From Capra hircus (taxonomy: Eukaryota; Chordata; Mammalia; Artiodactyla; Bovidae), in NCBI RefSeq assembly GCF_001704415.2, contig NC_030823.1, positions 75,578,458 to 75,642,457 of the forward strand: 64,000 nt of DNA. The letters are read 5' to 3'. The notes beneath the pieces were generated by a model that was not told where the DNA came from, did no database searches, and was given only the letters and a program-made list of their open reading frames with translations. Each line of letters opens with the position of its first letter. Positions within the stretch are counted from its first letter, which is position 1. Positions 54,977 through 64,000 of the stretch are shown here, piece after piece. A program made the position numbers and the translations under genes.

Positions 54977-55815
54977 TTCAGTTCAGTTCACTTCAGTTCA
55001 GTTGCTCAGTCGTGTCTGACTCTTTGCGACCCCATGAACCGCAGCACACCTGCCAGCCCTCCCTATCCATCACCAACTCCTGGAGCCCACCCAAACTCAT
55101 GTCCATTGAGTCGGTGATGCCATCCAGCCATCTCATCCTCTGTCGTCCCCTTCTCCTCCTGCCCTCAATGTTTCCCAGCATCAGGGTCTTTTCCAATGAG
55201 TCAACTCTTCGCATCAGGTGGCCAAAGGATTGGAGTTTCAGCTTCAGCATCAGTCCTTCCAATGAACACCCAGGGTTGATCTCCTTCAGAATGGACTGGT
55301 TGGATTTCCTTGCAGTCAAGGGACTCTCAAGAGCCTTCTCCAACACCACAGTTCAAAAGCATCAATTCTTCGGCGCTCAGCCTTCTTCACAGTCCAACTC
55401 TCACATCCACACATGACCACTGGAAAAACCATAGCCTTTACTAGACGGACTAGATGTCTCTGCTTTTGAATATGCTATCTAGGTTGGTCATAACTTTCCT
55501 TCCAAGGAGTAAGCGTCTTTTAATTTCATGGCTGCAATCACCATCTGCAGTGATTTTGGAGCCCCCGCAAAATAAAGTCTGACACTGTTTCCACTGTTTC
55601 CCCATCTATTTCCCATGAAGTGATGGGACCAGATGCCATGATCTTAGTTTTCTGAATGTTGCGCTTTAAGCCAAATTTTTCACTCTCCTCTTTCACTTTC
55701 ATCAAGGGGCTCTTTAGTTCTTCTTCACTTTCTGCCATAAGAGTGGTGTCATCTGCATATCTGAGGTTATTGATATTTCTCCCAGCAGTCTTGATTCCAG
55801 CTTGTGCTTCATCTC
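54977..55815 (-). mobile_element. BovB LINE, 839-bp antisense copy
   Basis: Reverse copy from CATTCAGTTCAGTTCACTTC through CATCAGGGTCTTTTCCAATG and CATGAAGTGATGGGACCAGA to GATTCCAGCTTGTGCTTCAT. The minus strand encodes ORF2 C-terminal residues such as SWEIDGETVETVSDF, broken by frameshifts. Confidence 0.94.
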
Positions 55816-55842
55816 CACATTAAACATACGTATATATTTAAA

Positions 55843-56058
55843 TGGGGTTTCCCCTGTGGCTCAGATGGTAAAGAATGTGCCTGCAATGAGGAAGACCCAG
55901 GTTCAATTCCTGGGTCAGGAAGCTCCCCTGGAGAAGGGAATGGCAACCCACTCCAGTATTCCTGTCTGGGGAATTCCATGGGACAGAGAAACCTGGTGGG
56001 TTTCAGTCCGTGGAAATGCAAAGAGTAAGATACAAATGAGCCACTTTCACTTCACTTC
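55843..56058 (+). mobile_element. Bov-tA SINE
   Basis: Sense copy: TTTCCCCTGTGGCTCAGATG head, GGTTCAATTCCTGGGTCAGG, CCACTCCAGTATTCCTGTCT, ending in CACTTTCACTTCACTTCAC. Confidence 0.92.
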
Positions 56059-56100
56059 ACATATATGTATATATGTGTACACACACACACACACACACAA
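56059..56100. repeat. TA/CA microsatellite at SINE tail
   Basis: ATATATGTATATATGTGTAC followed by (AC)n grows directly from the tail of the preceding SINE. Confidence 0.9.
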
Positions 56101-56889
56101 GATGTTGAAATGCTTCCTCAGTCTTAAAACTACTACAAAAATAGCTAGGAAAAAGCCACCGTCAGTATGCTGCTATTTTTAACCGGGAACTGTATTCTCC
56201 AAATACAGAACTAGACAATTGGGACCGAGCAGAGTTGTCTTTCCGTGACTTTGCATTCCAGGGGTTTGATGAGAGAATGAAATGAAGGCAGAGTTTATAG
56301 TTTGAAAGGGCGGTTCATCTGCGTGATCTGCTAATAAGTCAATGCAGCAGGTCCCGAGAGTGAAAAAGCAGCTTTCAGATGTTTTGCCTGAGCGTTCTCA
56401 CAGCTTGGGGGAGAGAGGATTTCTGCTCCTGTACAGTGACCACTCCAGGCTCCGGAAAGGGATCTCCCCGGGGTTGTCTGCAGGCTGCACTTTGACCTCC
56501 TCCTCTTGGCCCAGGTTAGTCCAGACATTTCAACAGCTTGACTAAGCCTTGTCACTATTCAGGTGCCAGATTCGGTGGCTGCCAGGATCACTGGCAGCTT
56601 TGTACGTACACCTGTTGCCAGCGCTATGTATGAGTCAGGAAGGCTAGACCTTTCTGGTTTATCCCAATGGCTAGGATCTCTTTCAAAGGAGAATTCTTTT
56701 TAATATGATTTCATCATCCTTCATCAGGAAAACATTTTTTTTCTAGCAAGCTTCTTTCCTTACAGAGATGTTACACGGACTCGGAACCCGATATGGGACT
56801 GCAAGTCTGGGTTAACTTACAGGTTAAAAAGAAAATGGTTCTGACAATCAATACTGTCTCTACTTTTGATTTTTAATTGTGTTGGGCCA
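56101..56889. other. Single-copy DNA
   Basis: Two overlapping 67-74-codon frames on opposite strands at 56331-56555 are unsupported. No gene recognised. Confidence 0.45.
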
Positions 56890-56899
56890 GCAGAGCTAT

Positions 56900-57119
56900 G
56901 GGTTTCCCAGCTGGCTCAGTGGTGAAGAATCCACCTGCCAATGCAGGAAACACAGGAGACACTCGTGGTTCTATTCCTGGGTCAGGAAGATGCCCTGGAG
57001 GAGGAAATGGCAACCCACTGCAGTATTCCTTGTTTAGAAAATCCCACAGACAGAGCAGCCTGGTGGTCCACAGTCCATGGGGTCACAAAGAGTCAGACAT
57101 GATTGAGCATGCGTGCACG
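56900..57119 (+). mobile_element. Bov-tA SINE with 10-bp TSD
   Basis: Sense copy: GGTTTCCCAGCTGGCTCAGT head, GGTTCTATTCCTGGGTCAGG, CAACCCACTGCAGTATTCCT, GATTGAGCATGCGTGCAC end. GCAGAGCTAT flanks it at 56890-56899 and 57120-57129. Confidence 0.94.
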
Positions 57120-57129
57120 GCAGAGCTAT

Positions 57130-57430
57130 ATTAACAACAGTACATACAGACTGGGTGTTAACTAAAAGGTTTTAAGTGTCATAATCAAATATCATTTACA
57201 GAAAAGTGAATCTGCTAGTTAATGGTATGCATTGCCTGGTAATTAGGAATAAACAGTAAGTAGCACATACATAAAAGACTGTAATTACCGCATTTCATGG
57301 AGTCAGGCAAGGATTTTTGAAGCAAGCTTGGTGGGAAACTTGGTGGGAACTTGAGGGGGAAGGGGCAAGCAGTTAAAGCTGGACTCTGCTCTGATGATTC
57401 CTGGGACCAGAGGAGCCTCTTTGGCCAGAC
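57130..57430. other. Single-copy DNA
   Basis: Nothing recognised. Confidence 0.5.
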
Positions 57431-57600
57431 CTCTGCCCGCAATGCAGGAGACCCCAGTTCAATTCCTGGGTCGGGAAGATTCCCTGGAGAAGGAAAAGGC
57501 TACCCACTCCAGTATCCTGGCCTGAAGAATTCCATAGACCGTACAGTCCATGGGGTCGCAAAGAGTAGGATACAACTGAGCGACTTGTACTTTCACTTTT
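57431..57600 (+). mobile_element. Bov-tA SINE, 5'-truncated and internally deleted
   Basis: Sense copy: CTGCCCGCAATGCAGGAGAC, CAATTCCTGGGTCGGGAAGA, CTACCCACTCCAGTATCCTG. The GAGGAGCCTGG segment is missing. Confidence 0.9.
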
Positions 57601-57769
57601 TTTCTCTGCTTTTCCATGAGCATCTGCTCCAGGCCAGGGGCCTAGGGCAGGGGCACAGACCTCTCTATCAGCAAAGAGGTGATGAAAAGTCATAAAGAGA
57701 AAGTGCGTTGTATCTAGACAGTTTTCACAACTTCTGAAGCACTGTACACTATCTAGCTGTAGCTTTGTA

Positions 57770-58346
57770 TCACTGCAGATGGTGACTGCAGCCATGAGAT
57801 TAAAAGACGCTTACTCCTTGGAAGAAAAGTTATGACCAACCTAGACAGCATATTCAAAAGCAGAGACATTACTTTGCCAACAAAGGTCCGTCTAGTCAAG
57901 GCTATGGTTTTTCCGGTGGTCATGTATGGATGTGAGAGTTGGACTGTCAAGAAAGCTGAGCACCAAAGAACTGATGCCTTTGAACTGTGGTGTTGGAGAA
58001 GACTCTTGAGAGTCCCTTGGACTGCAAGGAGATCCAACCAGTCCATCCTAAAGGAGATCAGTCCTGGGTGTTCATTGGAAGGACTGATGCTGAAGCTGAA
58101 ACTCCAATACCTTGGTCACCTCATGCGAAGAGTTGACTCATTGGAAAAGACCCTGATGCTGGGAAACATTGAGGGCAGGAGGAGAAGGGGACGACAGAAG
58201 ATGAGATGGCTGGATGGCATCACTGACTTGATGGACATGAGTTTGGGTGAACTCCGGGAGTTGGTGATGGACACGGAGGCCTGGCATGCTGCGATTCATG
58301 GGGTCGCAAAGAGTCAGACAAGACTGAGCGACTGAACTGAACTGAA
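57770..58346 (+). mobile_element. BovB 3' part with uninterrupted ORF2 C-terminus
   Basis: The sense copy begins TATCACTGCAGATGGTGACT and ends CGACTGAACTGAACTGAA. One frame is open from 57772 to the natural stop at 58333-58335. It reads ITADGDCSHEIKRRLLLGRK, then VMYGCESWTVKKAEH, WCWRRLLRVPWTARRSNQSI and MRWLDGITDLMDMSLGELRE. This is only the C-terminal part of the reverse transcriptase ORF, without the catalytic core, so it cannot act alone. The intact frame suggests a comparatively young copy. Confidence 0.95.
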
Positions 58347-58730
58347 GGTGAAGATGATGATGTCAGCATTCTGGGCACGGTAGAGCCACGATAGGAATCT
58401 TCCAGGGCTTCATGGGCTCATTTTGATCCATTTCCCTCTTAGTCAGTGTTCATAAGAAATATGTTTTCCTTATACCAATGAAGTATCTTTGTACACCAGA
58501 ATGTGTACTTTAATTAGGGCTGTTTTATTATCTATCTATGGACCTTTCTAAAAGGTGTTACAAAAGACAGTGTTTGAAAACCTTAACCTTTTCCTGCCAG
58601 GTGTGCCTGTGTATAACTCAAATGACCCTGTTCTTATTTGGCTGAGTTTGGTTTGGTGTGACTTGACAGAGCAATCTGGTTCAAATGCTGACTTTATTGG
58701 CTTCATTCTTGCATACTTACTTTTTTAAAG
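58347..58730. other. Single-copy DNA
   Basis: Nothing recognised. Confidence 0.5.
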
Positions 58731-58915
58731 AAATATATTTATTTATTTGGCTACACCAGGTCTTAGCTGTGGCACACGGGACCATCTATCTCTGTTGTGG
58801 CAGGTGGACTCTTTTAGTTGAAGCAAGTGGGATCTAGTTCCCTGTCCAGGGATAGAAGCACGGTCATTTACATGGGAAGCATGGAGTCTTAGCCACTGGA
58901 CAACCAGGGAAGTCC
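58731..58915 (-). mobile_element. CHR-type SINE (antisense)
   Basis: Reverse copy: ATTTATTTATTTGGCTACAC, GTGGGATCTAGTTCCCTGTC, TTAGCCACTGGACAACCAGG, GAAGTCCC. Confidence 0.88.
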
Positions 58916-59608
58916 CTTGCCTACCTTCTTACCCCACGTTCAATTCATCTATAAATCTTGTTGGCTGTACCTTAACAACATATCTGGACCTGACCATTCT
59001 TAACACCTCCACTGTTAGCACAATGGTCTAAGTCATCAATGTCTTCTACCTGATCCTTATAACAGTCTTTTAACTATTTTAGTAGTTCCAGCCCTGCAAT
59101 CTGTTCTCCACAGCAGAGCTATTTTATGCAAACCCAAATGGATTTGCTCGCCCCTCCAATGACTCTTCACACCCTGCTTTATTTTTGAATGAATCACCAT
59201 TTGACATAGTATGCATTTATTGGCTTATTGTATTATTATTGCCTTTTTTTATAATGTAAAGGCCATGAGATCAGGGACTTTGTGTCTTGGTAACTGCTTT
59301 GCTTCTTAGAACAGTGCTTAGCAGATTTACCCATACTTTACTAGCCATTGAAATAAAAGTCTTCTACTGAGATCTTGAATTATTTTCTCTCTAAAAATAA
59401 ACTTTCTAAATGTTAATTCCATAGGTTTAACATTTCAAGCATTTGAGCTATAATCTACTCATTCTTGGCTCGAATCCTTTGGTTGGGGAGCCAAACTAGT
59501 GAACAGGCCTAGGAGTAATAGCAGCTACTCAATGAACACTTCTTCTCTGCCAGGCTCTGGTGCTTAAGCATTCTGTTGTATCTCACTGAATTCTAGTGTA
59601 GTACTAGT
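58916..59608. other. Single-copy DNA
   Basis: Nothing recognised. Confidence 0.5.
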
Positions 59609-59815
59609 GCTGTGTTTAGTGGCTCAGGCTTGTCTGACTCTTTGCGACCACAAGGACTGTGCCTCACCAGGCTCCTCTGTCCTGGATTCTCCAGGAAAGA
59701 ATACTGGAGTGGGTTGCCATGCCCTCCTCCAGGAGATCTTCCCCATCAAGGCATCAAACTGGAGTCTCCTGCATTGTAGGTGGATTCTTTTCCAGCTGAG
59801 TTACCAGGGAAGCCC
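59609..59815 (-). mobile_element. Bov-tA SINE (antisense)
   Basis: Reverse copy: TTTAGTGGCTCAGGCTTGTC, GGAGTGGGTTGCCATGCCCT, tRNA-like end GCTGAGTTACCAGGGAAGCC. Confidence 0.92.
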
Positions 59816-59898
59816 TAGAGACAGGTATTATTACTTCTGTCCTCTCACAGAGTGTGACTCCAGGAAAGGTGAAATAACTTGTCCTGCCAGGTCAGAGT

Positions 59899-60128
59899 TA
59901 ACCTCCCAGGTGGCGCTAGTGGTAAAGAACTCGCCCTTCAATGCAGGTGACGTTAAGAGATGCAGGTTCGATCCCTGGGTGGGAAGATCTGGTGGAAGGC
60001 ATGGCTGGCAACCCATTCCAGTATCTTTGCCTGGAGAATCCCATGGACAGAGGGGCCTGGCGGGATCTAACCCTGCAGAGGGTTGCAAAGAGTCGGACAC
60101 GACTGAAGAGACTAAGCAAGCTCACGCA
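59899..60128 (+). mobile_element. Bov-tA SINE
   Basis: Sense copy: ACCTCCCAGGTGGCGCTAGT head, AGGTTCGATCCCTGGGTGGG, ACCCATTCCAGTATCTTTGC, AGAGTCGGACACGACTGAAG. It is the last recognised retroelement before the repeat-free 3.9 kb. Confidence 0.93.
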
Positions 60129-60559
60129 CCACCTGAGATTCAAATCAAGGTGAGGTTGACCCTTCCTAGCCCTGTCGCCCGGTTACCGAAGTAGCGAAGC
60201 GGCTGGATTCACAGTATTCCTTTTGTAGTTCCATGTTCTAGGGTTCTGGGCTGTAATACATACCCCTCTACCCACCACCAAATACTCCTAGGACCAAACC
60301 AGGTAGTTCACTTCTTAGAAATGTCCTAAAGGCCACTGTCCTCTAGGGTGGGATAAAAAACTCGATGATCCAGAAGAAAGCGACGTACCAATTCGGCTGA
60401 CCTCTTGAACATTGGGCATTTAAAGTTCTCAAAAGGCAGCCGACCCCCGATTTGGAGGGAAGGGGGCCGGAAAGAGGGGACTAGGGCTGGGCCTGACCAC
60501 AGGGAGGCTCCCCAAGACCCGCCTGGGCGCCAGCGGGGGACGTTGGGGCTCTGACGCTA
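60129..60559. other. Promoter-flanking single-copy DNA
   Basis: GC content rises steeply from about 60,425. No repeat or gene of its own. Confidence 0.5.
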
Positions 60560-61260
60560 AGGCCTGAGGGTAGTGGCCGAGTAGGCAGATCCCAGCCCGG
60601 CTTGGGGCGGGGCCGGCGGCGCGGGGCGGGGCCGACGCCCTAGTGGGCGTGTCCGGCGCCCGCCCCGCCCCCTCCTCGGGGATGCCGGGATGTTTACACT
60701 CCTGACAGCCGCGGCCGGGGGAGGAGGCGCGGGAGTTGTGGGAGGATGGGCCGCCGCTAGGGTCTCGCTCCTGACGCGCCTCGCCGTGCGCAGGGTGGGT
60801 GCCCGCTCCTGCAGCGTCCGCCGGAGCGGCGCGGCGGGAGGTGGCCAGCGCTTCGGGCCTCGCAGCCACAGCCCCGGGCCCAGCGGGCCTGTCCGCGGCG
60901 CCGCCTGGCCGAGCCGCCCGCCCGCTCCGGGTCCTGCGCGGGCCAGAGGACGTAAAGCTCTCCGCTTCCTGGTGAGTCGCTGCCGCTGGGGTCTTGGGCA
61001 CGCGGGCCGGGGCTCCGCCGGGTGGGGCTGCCCGCGGAGCCAGGCGGGGAGGAGAGGTCGGGCCCGCGCGCGGCGGCCTGGGGACCATGCCTGGGGAGGG
61101 TCGAGGGAGGCCGGTGCGGGGCGCGCGCGGCCGGGGGGCTTCGGGCCACTCGTGGGCCGTGGGGAGAGCCTCGTGCCCCGCGCGGCTCGGGCGCCCGAGC
61201 CCGCCGCCGTAACTAAGAAACTCAGGCGGCCACGGCGGCGGCGCAACAGGTCTGGGTTTG
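60560..61260. promoter_or_regulatory. CpG island 1, TATA-less promoter
   Basis: A dense run of CpG and G+C. GGGGCGGGG boxes lie at 60604-60612 and 60623-60631 and the reverse form CCCCGCCCC at 60663-60671, typical Sp1/KLF sites. There is no TATA box just upstream of the probable first exon. Long frames on both strands (up to 292 codons) are a by-product of GC richness and do not by themselves indicate coding. A bidirectional promoter is possible. Confidence 0.88.
60690..60971 (+). other. Probable first exon of an unidentified gene
   Basis: Downstream of the GC boxes, a block ends in CTTCCTG followed by a consensus donor GTGAGT at 60972-60977. The 5' end is not defined; I use the ATG at 60690 as a provisional marker. 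From that ATG the frame stays open for 94 codons to the donor and ends in phase 0 (MFTLLTAAAGGGGAGVVGGW start, Arg/Ala/Gly-rich). Short upstream frames begin at 60682 (7 codons and stop) and 60746 (4 codons and stop). The exon may therefore be untranslated leader. The rest of the gene would lie to the right, beyond the window. The gene is not recognised. Confidence 0.5.
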
Positions 61261-61305
61261 GGGACCCGAGGAACTTGGCGAAGTCCCGCCTCCCGGCGCA
61301 CGCTC

Positions 61306-61341
61306 ATTGGCTGCGCGTCTTATTTATTCCTCGCGGATTGG
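61306..61341 (-). promoter_or_regulatory. Paired inverted CCAAT boxes (NF-Y type)
   Basis: ATTGG occurs at 61306-61310 and 61337-61341, 31 bp apart, each followed by CT (ATTGGCT). Roughly three helical turns is a known spacing of cooperating NF-Y sites. A TTATTTATT stretch lies between them. Function inferred only. Confidence 0.5.
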
Positions 61342-61530
61342 CTAGGTCCAGCTGTCAGCAATCGGCCACCGCGGGACTGGGCAGAGCGAACTTCCAGGGA
61401 GAAGTGGGTGGTGGGAGCTTTGCAGCCTGGCTCGGAGGAGTACGGGGAAGACGACCGACCTTTTGGAGAAGGTGCTTTACTGGGGCTCTGTCAGGAATAG
61501 GAGACGTCAGAGAGAAGGGCTGCAAGGCAA

Positions 61531-61686
61531 ATGGCAGATGGTGGTGGTGCTAGTGGCAGCAGAAGAGAAATAAAGTCATTGAACACTGAGGCCAAAAATC
61601 AGAGACGAAAGGGAGCTCACAGGAAAAAAGGAGAAAGAATGATAAGACTGCACTGTCCCCAGTGTCAGGAAGGGAACACAACCTAG
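61531..61686 (+). other. Small ORF, 51 codons, uncertain
   Basis: ATG at 61531 (context GCAAATGG) opens MADGGGASGSRREIKSLNTE, then a Lys/Arg-rich segment and a CPQC motif, and stops at 61684-61686. The N-terminus looks protein-like and the segment is just right of the CpG island, but there is no clear donor, and the CxxC could be chance. Not a confident gene. Confidence 0.15.
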
Positions 61687-62459
61687 AGAAGGGTGCTGCA
61701 GTGAGATTTAAGAACCCCTGTTACCTCTTTGCGGTAAACTAGGCCCTGGGAGATGATGTTTAAAACAGATGAGCCTTGTTCTCGCCCAGCTGTAGTTAGG
61801 GATGGATACTAAAAATAGTTATTTACAGTAAGATATGTTTCCATCCTTGAGCGTTGTTGGTGACGGAATTGAAAGAAACATTGCAGAAACGAAACGATTT
61901 TTCCTCTGCTTTGAGGCTACTGATCATAAGGACGCAGTTGAAACAGATACCCATAGTTTGTAGAGCACTGTGTGCCCGCCATAATTAGAACCGCTGTTGA
62001 TAATTCCTCCTCCAAGGAATTTGCAGTTTATAGAAATATGCATATTCCCTTCAGGCTACAGCTGCGCGTCTCACCAGGCTGCGTTACGGAATAAAGTGCA
62101 GAATGTGTGCGTGATCATTCTGTAAGGGAGCTTGAGCTCTTGAGGGTGTGGTCGGAGAATGGCTTAGCACTTTGCCTCAAAAAATTTATAGTACCTTTGG
62201 GACAGTCTGACTGTGAAAAGGGTGAATAGTTAAACGAGATACAGTTAACTCTGTAATGCTTGCGGTGACTCCTGGTGAATGGTTGCCGAGTATTCTTGGC
62301 CGGAACCCTTGATGAAGGCCCGTGCACCCAAAACAAGTTAACAGAAGACGTAAGGAATTTCATTTCCAGAGATCCAGTCCACAGCTTGCTTCACTCCTAA
62401 AACCGCAGCATCCTCAACTTGGTCCTGGACTGGGTGGGAGCTTTGAAAAAGTTTAAAAC

Positions 62460-62750
62460 TGCATGGGGCCGACGGGGGGAGGGCGGCGAGATTAAAAGGC
62501 GAAGGTACCCCTAAGTGGAAGCTGGTCGCTCGCTCTGCGGGGGTCTGGGGCTGCCCGGGACCTTTCCCGGAGGCGCGGGCCTGGGATTCCGCCCTCGCGC
62601 GGGAGGCCCCGCCCTCTGCAGACGGACGGCCTCCGCAGCCAATGGGCGGCGAGGACGGCGCGGCTCCGGCTGTGGGGGGCGGGCACTTCCTACGGCCCTC
62701 GGGGGCCAGCGGGAGGGGGCGGAGCTTTTCATCGGGGGCGGGGCTTGCGG
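62460..62750. promoter_or_regulatory. CpG island 2, possible second promoter
   Basis: A second CpG-dense block. ATTAAAAGGC at 62491-62500 resembles a TATA box for the plus strand, after GGGGGGAGGGCGGCGAG. CCAAT lies at 62639-62643 and GGGGGCGGAGC and GGGGGCGGGGC boxes at about 62715-62750. It could be an alternative promoter of the same gene or a promoter for the other strand. Confidence 0.65.
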
Positions 62751-64000
62751 AGTAAGGGAGAGGTGGGGAGAGTTGTGAGATAAATCCGAAAATGAGGAGG
62801 GGGGAACTGGTCAGTTAAACACATACAGTGGGAGGGCGGCGGCAGGTCCCTGGGGTTCCCGCCTGCCCTCCCCCAGGTGCTCGTCTCCTTTCAAGGTTCA
62901 GCTGCATCTTGGGCTCCCCAGTTGGTGTGACTGATGTTTGTGGAGGTGCGGGGGGGTTGTTCTTTGAAATCGTGTGAAAATGCAAACCGAGAACTGTTAA
63001 GACTCCAAATCCTTATGCCTTTTTACAATTAATTTGGGATGCTTTCCATATACAAAAAGTGGTTTGCAGTCGCCAAAGTGAAGACGACCCCCCGGGTGCA
63101 GACCCATTTGCTAATCCGCACTGCTGTTCTGCTGGGGTCCACTGATCCCGATCGCACCTGCTGCCCTCCACGCCTCTCCACCACGCACGGCTTCTCCTGG
63201 CTGGACCATCTCGGGAGCCCCTTTCCAGCCCAGTAAAGCAGCACTTACTGCAAGAATGAGGAAGGCACGCCTGGTATGATGGGTGCGTTCTAGTGGAGGA
63301 GGGGAGACTGGGGGCCTCGGTGTTAACGTCCCCGAATAATAGGGCTCAGTTTTGCAGTTTCACACGACCAGAATGTGGGCTTGAGTATCTCACCTCATAC
63401 TCCCCTCCCTCCATGTTTCTGGTGGTTGCAGTTGGCAGTTTGAGGCACTGATTTATTTGGAATATTCACGTATTTTCTTTTTGACCATTGTGTATTTACT
63501 GAAATGTAGATTTATTTTTTTCACTTAAATAAGTGGTCTGAGATGTCAGTCACTACAGTGAGACTTCTACAGGCTTTTACATTTACAGTGAGATTATTCC
63601 TAGAACCAAAGGTGTTTTTTCTAGAAACTGTCGGATGTTCTAAAATGCATCTTTCTAGTGTTACTGACGGAGCCACCCTTTAAGGGCATCTGGAGGGGAC
63701 AGAAGTGCTTACTTAATGCAGTTTTGGAAAAGAAGTTGCTTAATTAGATAGTAAGTCCCCAGAAATTCCTTTTAGATTTTGTTTCATTTGATTTTTTTTT
63801 TCCTTTTTAAATAGGCTTTGGTATTTAAAAAATGTGAAGTGTAGATGCACAAAGTGATACTCTGTCTGCATTCCTAGTTTCGCTCAAATTAAAATATTTG
63901 TCCCTTCAAATATTTGCTCAAGAGTTATGTGGGTAGGTATTCTAGTACATCATATATAAAATGTGGCAACAAAGTTAGTAATATACTAAGTGCTTTGGAA
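62751..64000. other. Single-copy DNA after CpG island 2, probable intron
   Basis: GC falls back to ordinary levels after about 62,980. No retroelement recognised. 63,039-63,244 has opposing 65-71-codon frames without support. Confidence 0.45.

Larger units (their letters stand above)
61261..62459. other. Probable intron 1 or inter-promoter DNA
   Basis: Holds the paired CCAAT boxes and a small open frame listed separately. No repeat recognised. Confidence 0.45.

Noticed and set aside
59607..60194. 195-codon plus-strand frame
   Set aside because: Runs through two Bov-tA copies and their spacer; the peptide is SINE-derived.
60429..61307. 292-codon minus-strand open frame over CpG island 1
   Set aside because: Pro/Ala/Arg-rich, with overlapping long frames on both strands; this is what high GC with few stop codons produces. 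No splice or domain support.
1..64000. tRNA genes suggested by A- and B-box-like sequences
   Set aside because: All such hits seen lie in tRNA-Glu-derived SINE heads with a Bov-A or CHR body; none is a free-standing cloverleaf.

Overview
The window is nuclear DNA from a ruminant, very probably a bovid. The evidence is its repeat set: about 28 tRNA-Glu-derived Bov-tA SINEs, three Bov-A2-type elements, 17 fragments of the RTE-class LINE BovB on both strands, eight CHR-type SINEs shared across whales, hippos and ruminants, and a dozen L1 fragments with cetartiodactyl 3' UTRs. Cattle, sheep, goat, antelope and buffalo cannot be told apart by eye. There are no bacterial, viral or CRISPR features, and I saw no tRNA or rRNA gene. 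Family names and boundaries come from reading the sequence, not from an alignment program.

Layout. Positions 1-60,130 look intergenic or intronic: single-copy DNA cut every 0.3-2 kb by retroelements. Nearly all long open reading frames here lie inside SINE or BovB copies and are not host genes. Only a few exon-like stretches stand out: a 94-bp open block with good splice sites at 718-811 (+), a possible terminal exon at 16,333-16,575 (-) with another exon-like block upstream, and an unexplained 131-codon frame at 48,578-48,973. None could be tied to a known protein. SINE-free stretches of 1-2.8 kb lie at 10.7-12.15, 18.64-20.8, 26.9-28.4, 40.3-42.4 and 51.9-54.6 kb.

From about 60.1 kb the character changes: no SINE or LINE was recognised to the end of the window. 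A strong TATA-less CpG island with three Sp1-type GC boxes lies at 60.56-61.26 kb, with a probable first exon ending at a consensus donor at 60,971/60,972 on the + strand. A second CpG island at 62.46-62.75 kb has a TATA-like box and a CCAAT box. This is most simply the 5' end of a housekeeping-type gene whose body lies beyond the right edge. The gene is not identified.

The main interest is the architecture of the retroelements. Four L1 copies are 5'-inverted, the signature of twin priming. The clearest (38,452-38,906, minus strand) has a perfect 13-bp target-site duplication, and a perfect 14-bp G-rich minisatellite of 7.6 copies has grown inside it. A nested stack of three SINEs lies at 12.16-12.97 kb, a CHR SINE sits in an L1 at 47.7-48.1 kb, and several BovB and SINE insertions keep readable target-site duplications that date them relative to one another. 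I found no convincing new molecular system.
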